The notes beneath the pieces are model-generated. The model worked only from the letters and a program-made list of their open reading frames with translations, did not search any database and was not told the origin of the DNA. Below, one piece after another: positions 35,273 through 45,887 of a DNA stretch of 64,000 bases. Both the position numbers and the translations under genes were made by a program. Every line of letters begins with the position of its first letter. Position 1 is the first letter of the stretch. The stretch lies in the NCBI RefSeq assembly GCF_040182365.1, contig NZ_CP144460.1:4216001-4280000 (forward strand), written 5' to 3'. The DNA is from Xanthomonas sp. 10-10. GTDB taxonomy: Bacteria; Pseudomonadota; Gammaproteobacteria; Xanthomonadales; Xanthomonadaceae.

Positions 35273-36069
35273 TCGGTCTGGTGGGCAGAAGCGGCAGGCG
35301 GCAGCGTTGTTAGATGGTCGCTGACGGCGCTGAGTCCTGCGGCGTGTCGTCGCTGCCCGAAGCGCCCTCATCCGGCGCTGCGCGCCACCTTTTCCCGCTC
35401 GCGGGAGAAGGGCAACGGAGTCGGCAACCCGGAATGTCAGTGTGGCCCGGGGGCAGCGCCGCTGCTGCCTGAGGTAGTGTTTCCAGCGCTACTGCCTTCT
35501 CAAGAGCACGTCATCCACCTTCTCCAGAGCATCACCTGCTCCAGAACACGTCATTCGCCTTCTCCAAAGCGCATCCCTGCGTTTCTCCCAAGCACGCATC
35601 CTGGGTCTCCAAGGCATCTCCACCGGCGTTGCAAGCCGCTGCTCTCGCTGATGGCAACGCCAGGATTTACGCGTGCGCGCAACGCGGAGCCGGTTACCGG
35701 AGTGCCTGGTCGGGAACCAGCGCGTCGGCGTTCTGGCTCACCCTTCCCGCGCGCTCTTCTCCCGCGCGGCGGGAGAAGGTGCCCGCAGGGCGGATGAGGG
35801 GCTTGATGCGCCAGCGACAAGCCAGTTCCCGCAGTGCCTGGCTGGGAGCTAGCGCGTCGGCGTCCTGGCATGCCCCTCTCCCGCACCCCCTTCTCCCGCG
35901 CGGCGGGAGAAGGTGCCCGAAGGGCGGATGAGGGGCTTGATGTGCCAGCGACAAGCCAGTTCCCGCAGTGCCTGGCCGGGAGCTAGCGCGTCGGCGTCCT
36001 GGCACCCCCTTCTCCCGCGCAGCGGGAGAAGGTGCCCGCAGGGCGGATGAGGGCCTTGATTCCCTACCC
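35273..36069. repeat. Repeat-rich intergenic region with palindromic elements
   Basis: About 800 bases with no credible gene. Three direct copies of a unit start at about 35756, 35890 and 36009. Each opens with the palindrome CTTCTCCCGC-GCG-GCGGGAGAAG and continues GTGCCCGCAGGGCGGATGAGGG. The intervening sequence (GACAAGCCAGTTCCCGCAGTG, then GAGCTAGCGCGTCGGCGTCC) is also repeated. A further copy (35389-35410, CTTTTCCCGC-TC-GCGGGAGAAG) lies in the opposite orientation. Between 35495 and 35630 there are degenerate CTCCAGAGCA/CACGTCAT repeats. This resembles REP-like dispersed elements. Start and length of units are approximate. Confidence 0.75.
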
Positions 36070-36732
36070 TCACGCCATCGCATCGACCTGTATTTCGGGC
36101 CGTGCCGCATCGAAGGCCGGCAGCGCCAGGCAGGCCAGTTCGATGCGTTGCAAGGTCGGATACGGCGCCAGATCGACCTCGAAGCGATGGGCGTTGTAAA
36201 GCTGCGGAATCAGGACGCAATCGGCCAGCCCCGGCGTGTCACCGTGGCAGAAACGCCCGGTGCGCGCATCGTGCGCCAGTTGCGCCTCCAGTGCGGCGAA
36301 CCCGCGCTGCATCCAGTGCCGGGTCCAGTGCAGGCGTTGCGCAGCGTCCAGCGCGAACTCGCGCTCCAGCAGTTGGGTGACGCGCAGATTGTTGAGCGGA
36401 TGCACATCGCAGGCGATGAGCTGGGCCAGCGCGCGCACGCGGGCGCGGTCGGCCGGGGCTGCCGGCAATAGCGGCGCGCTGCCCGCAAAGGCCTCTTCCA
36501 GATAGTCCAGAATCGCCAGCGACTGCGGGATCACCACTGCGCCGTGACGCAGCGTCGGCACCAGCTGCTGCGGGTTGAGCTGCGCATAGGCCGCCGCATG
36601 CTGCTCGCCGCCGTCGCGCACCAGATGCACCGGATGGGTGACATAGGCCAGCGACTTCAGGTGCAGGCCGATGCGCACGCGATACGCCGCGCTCGAACGC
36701 CAGTACGAAAACAGCTCCAGCGCCGCGCTCAT
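36070..36732 (-). CDS. maiA: Maleylacetoacetate isomerase
   Basis: 220 residues, zeta-class glutathione transferase fold. The N-terminal YWRSSAAYRVRIGLHLK holds the glutathione site, followed by NPQQLVPTL and the PQSLAILDYLEE motif. It isomerises maleylacetoacetate to fumarylacetoacetate in tyrosine/homogentisate breakdown. The fah gene lies 43 bases upstream on the same strand, which confirms the pathway. ATG 36732 gives the family N-terminus; the frame beyond it is a shadow of fah. Confidence 0.92.
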   Translation of the reverse strand: MSAALELFSYWRSSAAYRVRIGLHLKSLAYVTHPVHLVRDGGEQHAAAYAQLNPQQLVPTLRHGAVVIPQSLAILDYLEEAFAGSAPLLPAAPADRARVRALAQLIACDVHPLNNLRVTQLLEREFALDAAQRLHWTRHWMQRGFAALEAQLAHDARTGRFCHGDTPGLADCVLIPQLYNAHRFEVDLAPYPTLQRIELACLALPAFDAARPEIQVDAMA

Positions 36733-36775
36733 GCGCGCCGGCCGGTGACCGCGCCCGCCGGCCAGACGCTGCGCG

Positions 36776-37765
36776 TCATGGCAATGGCTGCCGTTCGACG
36801 CGCTGCTCGATCGCGCCGAAGACGCTGGCGCCGCCGGCATCGAACATCTCGATCCGAACCACATCGCCGAACGCCATGAACGGCGTGCTCGGCTTGCCAT
36901 CGCGCAAGGTCTCGACCACGCGCTGTTCGGCGAAGCACGATGCGCCCAGCGTGGTGTCTTCGTTGGCGATGGTGCCGGACCCGACAATCGTGCCGGCCGA
37001 CAACGGGCGGGTCTTGGCGGCATGGGCGATCAGCTGGGCGAAATCGAACTGCATGTCGTTGCCTGCCTCCGGCGCGCCGAACCAGGCGCCATTGACGTGG
37101 GTCACCAGCGGCAGATGGACCTTGTTGTCGCGCCATGCATCGGCCAATTCGTCGGGGGTGACGAACACCGGCGACAGCGCCGAGCGCGGCTTGGACTGCA
37201 CAAAACCAAATCCCTTGGCGAGCTCGGCCGGGATCAGGTTACGCAGCGAAACATCGTTGACCAGGCCGATCAACTGGATATGCGCGGCCGCCTGTTCGGG
37301 CGATGCGCCCATCGGCACGTCGTCGGTGATCACCACGATTTCGGCTTCCAGATCGATGCCGTGATCTTCGCTGATCACCTTGATGGCATCGCGCGGGCCG
37401 TAGAAGCCGGCGCTGGTGGCCTGGTACATCAGCGGGTCGGTGTAGAAGCTTTCCGGCACCTCGGCATTGCGCGCGCGCCGCACGCGCTCCACATGCGGCA
37501 GGTAGGCGCTGCCATCGACGAATTCGTACGCGCGCGGGAGCGGCGCGGCCAGTGCCTGCAGATCCAGATCGAAGACGCCATCGGCGCTACCCTCGTCGAG
37601 CGCGGCAGCCAAGGCGTTCAGCCGTGGCGCGACGTTGCTCCAGTCTTCCAGCGCGCGCTGCAGCGTCGGTGAGATGCCGGTGGCGTGCACGGCCTTGCTC
37701 AGGTCGCGCGAAACCACGATCAGGCTGCCATCGCGGCCGCCTTCCTTCAGGGAACCTAGCTTCAT
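36776..37765 (-). CDS. Fumarylacetoacetate hydrolase family protein
   Basis: 329 residues. Central metal-binding residues of the FAH fold are seen as GIDLEAEIVVITDD, FTVTPDELADAW-like FVTPDELADAW, and GTIVGSGTIANED. It cleaves fumarylacetoacetate to fumarate and acetoacetate, the last step of tyrosine breakdown, and is followed by maiA. ATG 37765 gives the usual start MKLGSLKEGGRDG. An upstream extension to 37813 is not supported. Confidence 0.92.
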   Translation of the reverse strand: MKLGSLKEGGRDGSLIVVSRDLSKAVHATGISPTLQRALEDWSNVAPRLNALAAALDEGSADGVFDLDLQALAAPLPRAYEFVDGSAYLPHVERVRRARNAEVPESFYTDPLMYQATSAGFYGPRDAIKVISEDHGIDLEAEIVVITDDVPMGASPEQAAAHIQLIGLVNDVSLRNLIPAELAKGFGFVQSKPRSALSPVFVTPDELADAWRDNKVHLPLVTHVNGAWFGAPEAGNDMQFDFAQLIAHAAKTRPLSAGTIVGSGTIANEDTTLGASCFAEQRVVETLRDGKPSTPFMAFGDVVRIEMFDAGGASVFGAIEQRVERQPLP

Positions 37766-37865
37766 GACCATCCTGTGCTGTGGCTGATGTGCCGATTGTA
37801 CGACCTGGCGCAATAATGGTTGCGGTTGAAACAGCTGACCCGGAACACAACGCGATGCCGGAATT

Positions 37866-37894
37866 TTGTGCAGCGCGCCAAAGGGGCGTACACT
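37866..37894 (+). promoter_or_regulatory. Likely sigma-70 promoter of rhlE
   Basis: TTGTGC (37866-37871) and TACACT (37889-37894) are separated by 17 bases. The start point would be about 240 bases before the rhlE ATG, so the mRNA would have a long 5' leader. No other good promoter was seen in the 375-base space between fah and rhlE. Confidence 0.5.
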
Positions 37895-38140
37895 GGCCGG
37901 GTCTGCATGCGGCCGTCCGTTTCCCTTTGGGACCGCCGGCGAGGCCAGGATCGCTCGATCCGCTCGCCCGCCCCACCCGACGCCTTTCGTGGTGCCGACA
38001 AACCCATCGCTTCTTGATTGGGTTGTTCCACCATCTCGCAGCGCGGTTCACGGGAACGCTCCGAGCCTCACTTTTTGCATCTGCAATGCGTTTGCGCTCC
38101 GGGCCTGGCCTGGTGGCGACGCTTTACTTGGAGCTTCCTG

Positions 38141-39529
<1,389 letters not shown>

Positions 39530-39578
39530 ATCCCGCGCGCCGGTTCCACTGGCGTTGCCGCATGCAGTGACGTGACAG

Positions 39579-39608
39579 AAAAAGCCGCCCCTCGGGACGG
39601 CTTTTTTG
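39579..39608 (+). terminator. Intrinsic terminator after rhlE
   Basis: AAAAAGCCGCCC and GGGACGGCTTTTTT form a stem with one mismatch and a short loop, followed by six T residues. It lies 50 bases after the rhlE stop. The A tract before it lets it also work for the minus strand. Confidence 0.85.
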
Positions 39609-39972
39609 TGGGCGTCGTCGCGCGAAAGTGCAAGGCGGTAGAGGCCAGGTGCAACCTTCGCAAGCGCCGCGCGTGCCATCGAAGAAGCCGGAGCGGTGCA
39701 ACGATCAAGGCAAGAACCGGTGGTTGCACAAACAAGCCCGGTCACGCTGGTGGCGCGTGGCTGGCGCCACCCCTCCTCGCTCGCCGCTGCAGTTGGTCTG
39801 CTTCCGCAAGGCAGGCAACGTGCCCGACGATCTTCCGGCACTCCCTGCGCTCGGCCACACCGCAGACGCAGCGGCTTGAGCGCGAGCACCGATCGCGGCA
39901 ACGCTCAGGACTGACGGGAGGCTGGAACCTCACCGCCAACCCTCAGCGCTTCCTGTCTTGCGTGCTCACTGC
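39609..39972. other. Intergenic stretch, nothing recognised
   Basis: About 360 bases between the rhlE terminator and the convergent peptidase gene. Short open frames on both strands lack ribosome sites and have arginine-rich shadow-like translations. No repeat or hairpin of note was seen. Confidence 0.4.
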
Positions 39973-42258
39973 CTAGCCGTCGATCAACGCGGTATTGCGA
40001 TCGATTGCCTCGCGATACCGATCCAGCACCGCGGCGGTCTGCACGATGTACTTGTTGAGATCCTCCCAACGCCGGTCTTCCAGCGCTTCGCGAATGCCTG
40101 GCAGGGTCTTGACCTCGTAGCCGGTGGCAAGGCCGGGTGCGTAGATCAGGTTGCGGTACCACGGCCGCCCCGGCAAACCGCCTTCGGCCAGCAGGGTCTG
40201 GTCGATGCGCTGCAGCGAGGCGTTGAGCTTGCCGCGCACGCCTGCATCCAGGCTGCCGCCACGCGATGCCAGCGCTCCGTCGTAGCGCTTGGCACTGGCC
40301 TGCAATCGCGCGATGGCCTGGTCCAGCGCGGCGAAGTCGATCTGCGGCACCGCGGCTTTCGGCTCGGGCGCGCGTTGCGGCCGGTTCGGGTTATCGACGG
40401 CCGTATAGGCGCCGGCCTGCAGCAACTCGGCCTGCGTGCGTGCGGCAGTGCGGTCGCTGTCGGCCTGCTGCTTGAGTTCCTGCGCATAGCCGGCCACCGC
40501 GTCGGCAAAGTCGCCGAAGCGTTGCGGCAACACCAGTGCGTTGGCCACGCGCAGCACCGTGCGGCCGACCGTCTGCGACAACAGCGGCAGATAGCTGAAG
40601 TCCGGATCGATGTAGCGCGCGAAGTAATCGTAGGAGTCGTACAGCGAGTGATAGACGCCGCTGCCGCCGCCCTGCCCGCCATAGCCCAGATCCAGCGTCG
40701 CCAATCCCAGATGCTGCAGGAACGGGCTGTAGTCACTGCCCGAGCCGAGTGCCTTCAGCGGCACGTCGCCGCCGGCTGCGACCTGCCTGGCGATGTCCTT
40801 CTGCGCCGGCTTGGCGGTGGGCGCCAGCGCATCGATACGCGCACGGGCGCGCTGCCGTTCGAGCACGCTCACGCCGCTGTCGGGGTCACGCAGATCCGCC
40901 GCCACGCCATTGACCAGCCGCTGCAGCGAATGGCTGCCGCCGGCATTGAGAAAGCCGCGCCCGTTGCCGTCGGTGTTGACGTACAGCACCGCCTTGCGGC
41001 GCAGTTCGTCGGCGTGCTGTTCGGCCCATTCGGTGGAGCCGAGCAGGCCGGCTTCTTCGCCGTCCCAACTGGCGTAGACGAGCGTGCGCTTGGGGCGCTG
41101 CCCCTGCCTGGCCAGCTCGCCGATCGCCTTGGCTTCGGCCAGCAAGGCGGTGGTGCCCGAGAGCGGATCGGCCGCACCGAATACCCAGCCGTCGCGGTGA
41201 TTGCCGCGCACCACCCACTGGTCCGGATATTCGCTGCCACGCAGGGTGGCGATGACGTTGTAGATGGTCTTGCTGCCCCAGTCCGCATCCACCTTGAGAT
41301 GCACGCGCGCGCTGTCGTCGCCGCCGATGCGGTAGGTGATCGGCAGCGCGCCGCGCCAGTCCTCCGGTGCCACCGGCCCGCCCAGGGCGGCCAGCAAGGG
41401 TTGCGCGTCGCCCCAGCTGATCGGCAGGGTCGGGATCTTCAACACACTGCCGGCCTGGTCGATCTTCAGGCGTTTGGCGCCCTTGCTGGCGCCGACGCCC
41501 GGGGTGAGCGGATCGCCGGGATAGATCGCGAAATTGGCGACCGAGCCGCGTTGCACGCTCCACTGATTGCGCGCCGGGCCATCGGGATAGGCCCGATCCT
41601 GAAAGTACCCGTCGTCGCGCGGATCGGAATAGATGATCGCGCCGATCGCACCATGCTCCTGCGCCAGCCGCGGCTTGAGCCCGCGCCATCCCTTGCCGTA
41701 GCGGGCGATGACGATCTTGCCGCGCACATCCACGCCGTTGCGCGCCAGCGCTTCGTAGTCCTCGGCGATGCCGTAATTGACGTAGACCAGATCGCCGGTG
41801 ACATCGCCATTGCCGCCGTAGATCACATACGGCGGCAGTACGTTGTCGGTTTGGGTGGAGGTGCTGTCGCCCGGCAGCGGCGGCTCTTTCAGACGCGCGA
41901 CATAGGGTTTGGGACCGAGCAGTTCCAGCTGCGAGGTCCTGGGCGAGGGCCACAACACCTCGAAGGTTTCGATGCGCGCATCCCAGCCGTAGCCGCGCAG
42001 GCGCGTTTGCAGATCGCGGGCGTTTTCCAGGTTATGCGGCGCGCCGACATGATTCGGCGCCGACGACCATTGCTTCAACCAGCCGCGATAATCGGCGTCC
42101 TGCAAGCCGCTATCGAAACGCGCTTCCAGCGCGCGTTGCGCCTGTGCGGCGGCGGTGTCGTAACCCGGTAGCGCGGCGGGTGGTGCGGCAGGTTGCGCGA
42201 CCAGGGGAGGCGCGACGAAGGCCAGGGCAAGTAGCCAGGCGTGCTGCGAAGAGGTCAT
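39973..42258 (-). CDS. M28 family metallopeptidase (glutamate carboxypeptidase II-like)
   Basis: 761 residues with an N-terminal signal peptide (LLALAFVAPPLVAQ). Order: PA domain insert (about 130-270), M28 catalytic domain (about 320-570), and a C-terminal transferrin-receptor-like dimerisation domain. Zinc ligands and catalytic residues are visible as GNHRDGWVFGAADPLSG (His, Asp), WDGEEAGLLG (Glu-Glu), YVNTDG (Asp) and GVYHSLYDS (His). It would trim peptides in the periplasm or outside. ATG 42258 has AAGGA upstream. It follows a TonB-dependent receptor gene by 183 bases on the same strand, so the pair may handle peptides or amino-acid conjugates. Confidence 0.9.
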   Translation of the reverse strand: MTSSQHAWLLALAFVAPPLVAQPAAPPAALPGYDTAAAQAQRALEARFDSGLQDADYRGWLKQWSSAPNHVGAPHNLENARDLQTRLRGYGWDARIETFEVLWPSPRTSQLELLGPKPYVARLKEPPLPGDSTSTQTDNVLPPYVIYGGNGDVTGDLVYVNYGIAEDYEALARNGVDVRGKIVIARYGKGWRGLKPRLAQEHGAIGAIIYSDPRDDGYFQDRAYPDGPARNQWSVQRGSVANFAIYPGDPLTPGVGASKGAKRLKIDQAGSVLKIPTLPISWGDAQPLLAALGGPVAPEDWRGALPITYRIGGDDSARVHLKVDADWGSKTIYNVIATLRGSEYPDQWVVRGNHRDGWVFGAADPLSGTTALLAEAKAIGELARQGQRPKRTLVYASWDGEEAGLLGSTEWAEQHADELRRKAVLYVNTDGNGRGFLNAGGSHSLQRLVNGVAADLRDPDSGVSVLERQRARARIDALAPTAKPAQKDIARQVAAGGDVPLKALGSGSDYSPFLQHLGLATLDLGYGGQGGGSGVYHSLYDSYDYFARYIDPDFSYLPLLSQTVGRTVLRVANALVLPQRFGDFADAVAGYAQELKQQADSDRTAARTQAELLQAGAYTAVDNPNRPQRAPEPKAAVPQIDFAALDQAIARLQASAKRYDGALASRGGSLDAGVRGKLNASLQRIDQTLLAEGGLPGRPWYRNLIYAPGLATGYEVKTLPGIREALEDRRWEDLNKYIVQTAAVLDRYREAIDRNTALIDG

Positions 42259-42441
42259 GGTGATTCCTTGAAGGTGTTCAGGGCCAATGGCGCTGCAGTC
42301 GTTCAGAGCGGTGGCAGGCAGAGCCACCATTGCACGGCTGCGGTCGCGCACCTAGCTGCCGCAGTGTGCAGGAGTCCGCTTGCACGCGATGGGGCCTGAC
42401 CGGCACTCCCACGTCGCGCACAAGGGCCGTGCGTATGCCGA

Positions 42442-45075
42442 TCAGAATCGATAGTCCAGGCCGACGGTGAAATAGCGCCCACGCAGGTCGTATTGGGTGA
42501 AGTCGTATGGCGCGCGAATGCCCGGGAACGAGGCATCGACCGGCGGCTGCTTGTCGGCCAGGTTCTCGATCTTGGCGTACAGGGTGAGCTTGTCGATCCC
42601 GGTGTAGCCCAGATACAGGTCGAACTGGTTGTAGTCGCCCACGCGCGACTGCACCGCACTGGCCGCGGCGCTGGCCTTCTGGTCGTAGCCGCCGGTGTAG
42701 TACCAGGTCAGTGCGGCGCTGACGGTGCCCAGGTTCCAGTCCAGCGTGGTGGTGGCCTTGTTGCGTGGCAGCGACGGGCCGAGATTGCTGCCGGCGTAAT
42801 CCTGCAACGGGCCACCGACCACGGTGGGGCGACGGTAATCGCGCACGTGGGTATAGGCGGTGTTGAGGCCAAAGTTGCCAGCTGCTTCGGTGCGCCAGCG
42901 CTGGCGCAGTTCCACATCGATCCCCGAGGTCGTCAGTTCGCTGAGGTTCTGGTAGCGGTTGTACACCGCCACCAGCGTGCCGCGCGCGTCGCGGATGACG
43001 TCGGCCGGGTCGTTGTTCTGCACGATGGTGGCGTTGTTGCCGGTGCCGACCAGATTCTCCAGCTCGATCTTGTACCAGTCCACGCTCAGGCTGGTGTCCG
43101 CCCACGGCGACAGCACCACGCCGAGGTTGTAGCTGCGCGTGCGCTCGGGCTCGAGCGCGGTGTTGCCGACGGTGAAGAAGGTCGGGTTCTGGCGCGAGCC
43201 CGGCACGTCCGGATCGAACGGGTCGACCACCGAACCGTAGGAGATATTGGTGCTGGCCGCATTCTCCGACAGCGAAGGTGCGCGAAAGCCGCGCGAGGCG
43301 GCCGCGCGCACCAGCACGGCGTCCAGCGGTTGCCAGCGCAGGCTGGCCTTGGGCGAAAACGCCTCGCCAAAATCGCTGTAATGATCGCCGCGCCCGGCAA
43401 GCTGCAGTTCCAGCGACTGCAGCAGCGGCAGGTTGACCTCGGCATACAGCGCCGACACCCTGCGCTCGCCATCCACCGCGGCAATGGCAGGGCGGATCTG
43501 CAGACCCTGGTCGATCTGCCAGGGATTGCGCGAGACCAGCTCCTCCTGCCGCCACTCGGCGCCGGCGGCGAACCCGACGCTGCCGGCCGGCAGCTCGAAC
43601 AGGTTGCCGGACACCTTGGCATCGACGCCGCGCAGCGTCGATTGCGCCGGGCGCAAGGTGCTGAGGTTGATGCCGTCGATCACCGACTGCGGCGTGGCCG
43701 ATGGATCGAACAGGTTGTAGCTGCCGTCGGCCAGCGCCTGCGCCAGGGTGAAGCGATTGGCGAAACCGCCGGAGACGGTCTCATGCTCGGTGCTGCGCGC
43801 GGCGAACGCCGCCGCTTCCCAGTCCCAGCGCTCGGTCTTGCCGCGCAAGCCGCCGAGAAAGCGGTAGGACTGCGAGCGATTGGTTTTGACCGTCTGGCCC
43901 AGGTCGAAGAAGGTGTATTCGATCGGCACCGCGCTGCCGTACGGGTTGTACGGGCTGGAGGCCGGCAGCAGGTTGGACACCGGCTCGGCCAGCCCGCTGC
44001 TGGCGTTCAACGCAAAGCGGCCGCCCTCCAGGGTGAAGTACGGGCTGGAGCCGAAGATCGACACGCCCTTGACCTCGCTGTAGAGCGCCTCGCCGAAGGC
44101 TTCGACGGTGTCGCTGAGCCGGAAGGTGGCGTTGGTGTAGGCCTGATAGCGCTTGGTCGAGGGGATCAGCGTGGTGAACGGGGCCTGGTTGAAGCCGCAG
44201 GTGTCGCCGGCCAGGCCGTCGATCGGTGCGCTGGCGGTCAATACCGTCCCGGCGGGGCAGTTGCCTTGCGCATCCAGCATCGGCACCGAGCGGCCACCGA
44301 CCAGGTAACGCGCGCCCTTGGCCGACCAGCCGTTCCAGCGCCCGCCGGGCAGGTCGGTGTAGATGCCCGAGCGGGTCAGCGCGCGCTGGTCCTGATCCAG
44401 CCGATCGCGGTTGTAGGCGTCGAAACTGAAAAGGATGTTGTAGCCGTCGCTATCCAGGTCGCCGATGCCGCCGATGAACTTGGCACGCTGGGTGTCCATG
44501 CCGCCCTGATCGGAGCTGCCGCCGCTCACGCCCAGCTCGGCACCCTGGAAATCCTGCCGGGTGATGATGTTGACCACGCCGGCCACCGCATCGGAGCCGT
44601 ATACGGCGGAGGCGCCGTCCTTGAGCACCTCGATGCGTTCCACGGCCACCAGCGGCAGCGCATTGAGGTTGACGAAGGTGTCGCCCAGGCCATTGGCAGG
44701 AAAGCCGTAGTTGGCCAGGCGGCGTCCGTTGAGCAGCACCAGCGTGTTTTTCTGCGACAGCCCGCGCAGGCCGATGCCCGCCGAGCCGGAGGCCCAGCCG
44801 TTGTTGGTGGTTTCGTTGGTGGCGTTTCCGGTGTTGGCCGAGATCGAGCGCAGCGCGTCGGCGACGGTGACCTTGCCGGACTGCTCCAGCTGCTGGCGGT
44901 CGATCACCTGCACCGGGTTCGGGCCTTCGCTATCGGTGCGCTTGATGTTGGAGCCGGTGACGCTGACGGTGGCCAGGGTCTTGCCCGCGCCGGGTGTCGC
45001 GTCATCGGCATGGGCGAGGGGAATCAGCGCGGACAGAACGGCAGCGGATAGCAGATAAGGCATCGGGCGCTTCAC
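42442..45075 (-). CDS. TonB-dependent receptor
   Basis: 877 residues. Signal peptide (about 1-23), plug domain with TGSNIKRTDSEGPNPVQVID, GLRGLSQKNTLVLLNGRR and RIEVLKDGASAVYGSDAVAG, then a 22-strand barrel ending in the outer-membrane signature phenylalanine (GLDYRF). The start is GTG 45075, with GGAGG six bases upstream. Ligand unknown; the M28 peptidase gene downstream suggests peptide-like substrates. Xanthomonas has many such receptors for plant-derived nutrients. Confidence 0.92.
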   Translation of the reverse strand: MKRPMPYLLSAAVLSALIPLAHADDATPGAGKTLATVSVTGSNIKRTDSEGPNPVQVIDRQQLEQSGKVTVADALRSISANTGNATNETTNNGWASGSAGIGLRGLSQKNTLVLLNGRRLANYGFPANGLGDTFVNLNALPLVAVERIEVLKDGASAVYGSDAVAGVVNIITRQDFQGAELGVSGGSSDQGGMDTQRAKFIGGIGDLDSDGYNILFSFDAYNRDRLDQDQRALTRSGIYTDLPGGRWNGWSAKGARYLVGGRSVPMLDAQGNCPAGTVLTASAPIDGLAGDTCGFNQAPFTTLIPSTKRYQAYTNATFRLSDTVEAFGEALYSEVKGVSIFGSSPYFTLEGGRFALNASSGLAEPVSNLLPASSPYNPYGSAVPIEYTFFDLGQTVKTNRSQSYRFLGGLRGKTERWDWEAAAFAARSTEHETVSGGFANRFTLAQALADGSYNLFDPSATPQSVIDGINLSTLRPAQSTLRGVDAKVSGNLFELPAGSVGFAAGAEWRQEELVSRNPWQIDQGLQIRPAIAAVDGERRVSALYAEVNLPLLQSLELQLAGRGDHYSDFGEAFSPKASLRWQPLDAVLVRAAASRGFRAPSLSENAASTNISYGSVVDPFDPDVPGSRQNPTFFTVGNTALEPERTRSYNLGVVLSPWADTSLSVDWYKIELENLVGTGNNATIVQNNDPADVIRDARGTLVAVYNRYQNLSELTTSGIDVELRQRWRTEAAGNFGLNTAYTHVRDYRRPTVVGGPLQDYAGSNLGPSLPRNKATTTLDWNLGTVSAALTWYYTGGYDQKASAAASAVQSRVGDYNQFDLYLGYTGIDKLTLYAKIENLADKQPPVDASFPGIRAPYDFTQYDLRGRYFTVGLDYRF

Positions 45076-45342
45076 GCACGGCCTCCATGAATGGGGGTGT
45101 TGCAGTGGGCCACGCGCAATCGATTAACAAAAATTACAGATCTGCATAGAGATATGACGCGCGGTGACACACGCCGCTGGCCGGACGCGGCAGAGCGCGC
45201 GTCGGACTTGTGCGGCCAACCGGGTGGCGCTCCAGCGCGGTGCGGCCAACCCATGTTGTGGATGCCACGCGGGCGCGCCAGTCCGTTGTGTCGCCGCGCT
45301 CGGGGCAGCCCGGTAGGCACCAGCGCACTTACAATGGCGCCC

Positions 45343-45696
45343 ATGGATATCTTCAAAGTCTTTACGCTCGAAGCCGCGCATCGGCTTCCCAATGTGCCGC
45401 CCGGCCACAAGTGCGCCCGGCTGCACGGGCACTCGTTCCGGGTCGAGCTGCATGTCAGCGGCGAACCCGGTGACCAGACCGGCTGGATCATGGATTTCGG
45501 CGACATCAAGGCCGCCTTCCAACCGATCTACGACCGCCTGGACCACCACTACCTCAATGACATCGAGGGGCTGGAGAACCCGACCAGCGAGCGGCTGGCG
45601 ATCTGGATCTGGCAGCAGCTCAAACCGGCGCTGCCGCAGTTGAGCGAGATCGTGGTGCACGAAACCTGCACTTCCGGCTGCCGCTATCGCGGCTGA
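45343..45696 (+). CDS. queD: 6-carboxytetrahydropterin synthase
   Basis: 117 residues, PTPS/QueD family. Zinc-binding histidines lie in EAAHRLPN and LHGHSFRV, and the catalytic Cys in [12 protein letters not shown]. It makes 6-carboxy-tetrahydropterin for queuosine (preQ0) synthesis from a GTP-derived precursor. The first Met at 45334 (MAPMDIF) is an alternative to ATG 45343; neither has a strong ribosome site. It is divergent from the TonB receptor gene. Confidence 0.9.
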   Translation: MDIFKVFTLEAAHRLPNVPPGHKCARLHGHSFRVELHVSGEPGDQTGWIMDFGDIKAAFQPIYDRLDHHYLNDIEGLENPTSERLAIWIWQQLKPALPQLSEIVVHETCTSGCRYRG

Positions 45697-45717
45697 TCGC
45701 GTGCGCAATGATCCACC

Positions 45718-45742
45718 CGAAGCCGCCTGCCGGGCGGCTTCG
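45718..45742 (+). terminator. Hairpin terminator after queD
   Basis: CGAAGCCGCC (45718-45727) and GGCGGCTTCG (45733-45742) form a perfect 10-bp stem with a five-base loop, then TCGTTTCT. It lies 21 bases after the queD stop. Confidence 0.7.
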
Positions 45743-45814
45743 TCGTTTCTGACGCATCGTCAACCGCTTGAATTCAAATGGATTTGAACAAAGTTTGGGG
45801 AAGCTTCAGGAAAC

Positions 45815-45857
45815 TTGTTGCATCGCACCAATATCCGCGTATGCTGCATCGCAACAA
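45815..45857 (+). promoter_or_regulatory. Phasin promoter with repeated TGCATCGCA operator-like sites
   Basis: TTGCAT (45818-45823) and TATGCT (45840-45845) form a -35/-10 pair with a 16-base spacer. The direct repeat TGCATCGCA occurs at 45819-45827 and 45845-45853, and the inverted repeat TTGTTGC / GCAACAA at 45815-45821 and 45851-45857. All overlap the promoter, as expected for a repressor such as PhaR, which binds TGC-rich sites near phasin genes. Confidence 0.5.
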
Positions 45858-45887
45858 ACGGTCACGGCTTTCCCCAAGGGGTTCGCA

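Noticed and set aside
35273-36069. CRISPR array suggested by regularly repeated units
   Set aside because: Units are over 100 bases long with palindromic cores, spacing is uneven, and the intervening sequence is itself repeated.
39958-45051. Very long plus-strand open frames opposite the M28 peptidase and the TonB receptor
   Set aside because: These are shadows caused by high GC3; the minus-strand proteins have full domain signatures.
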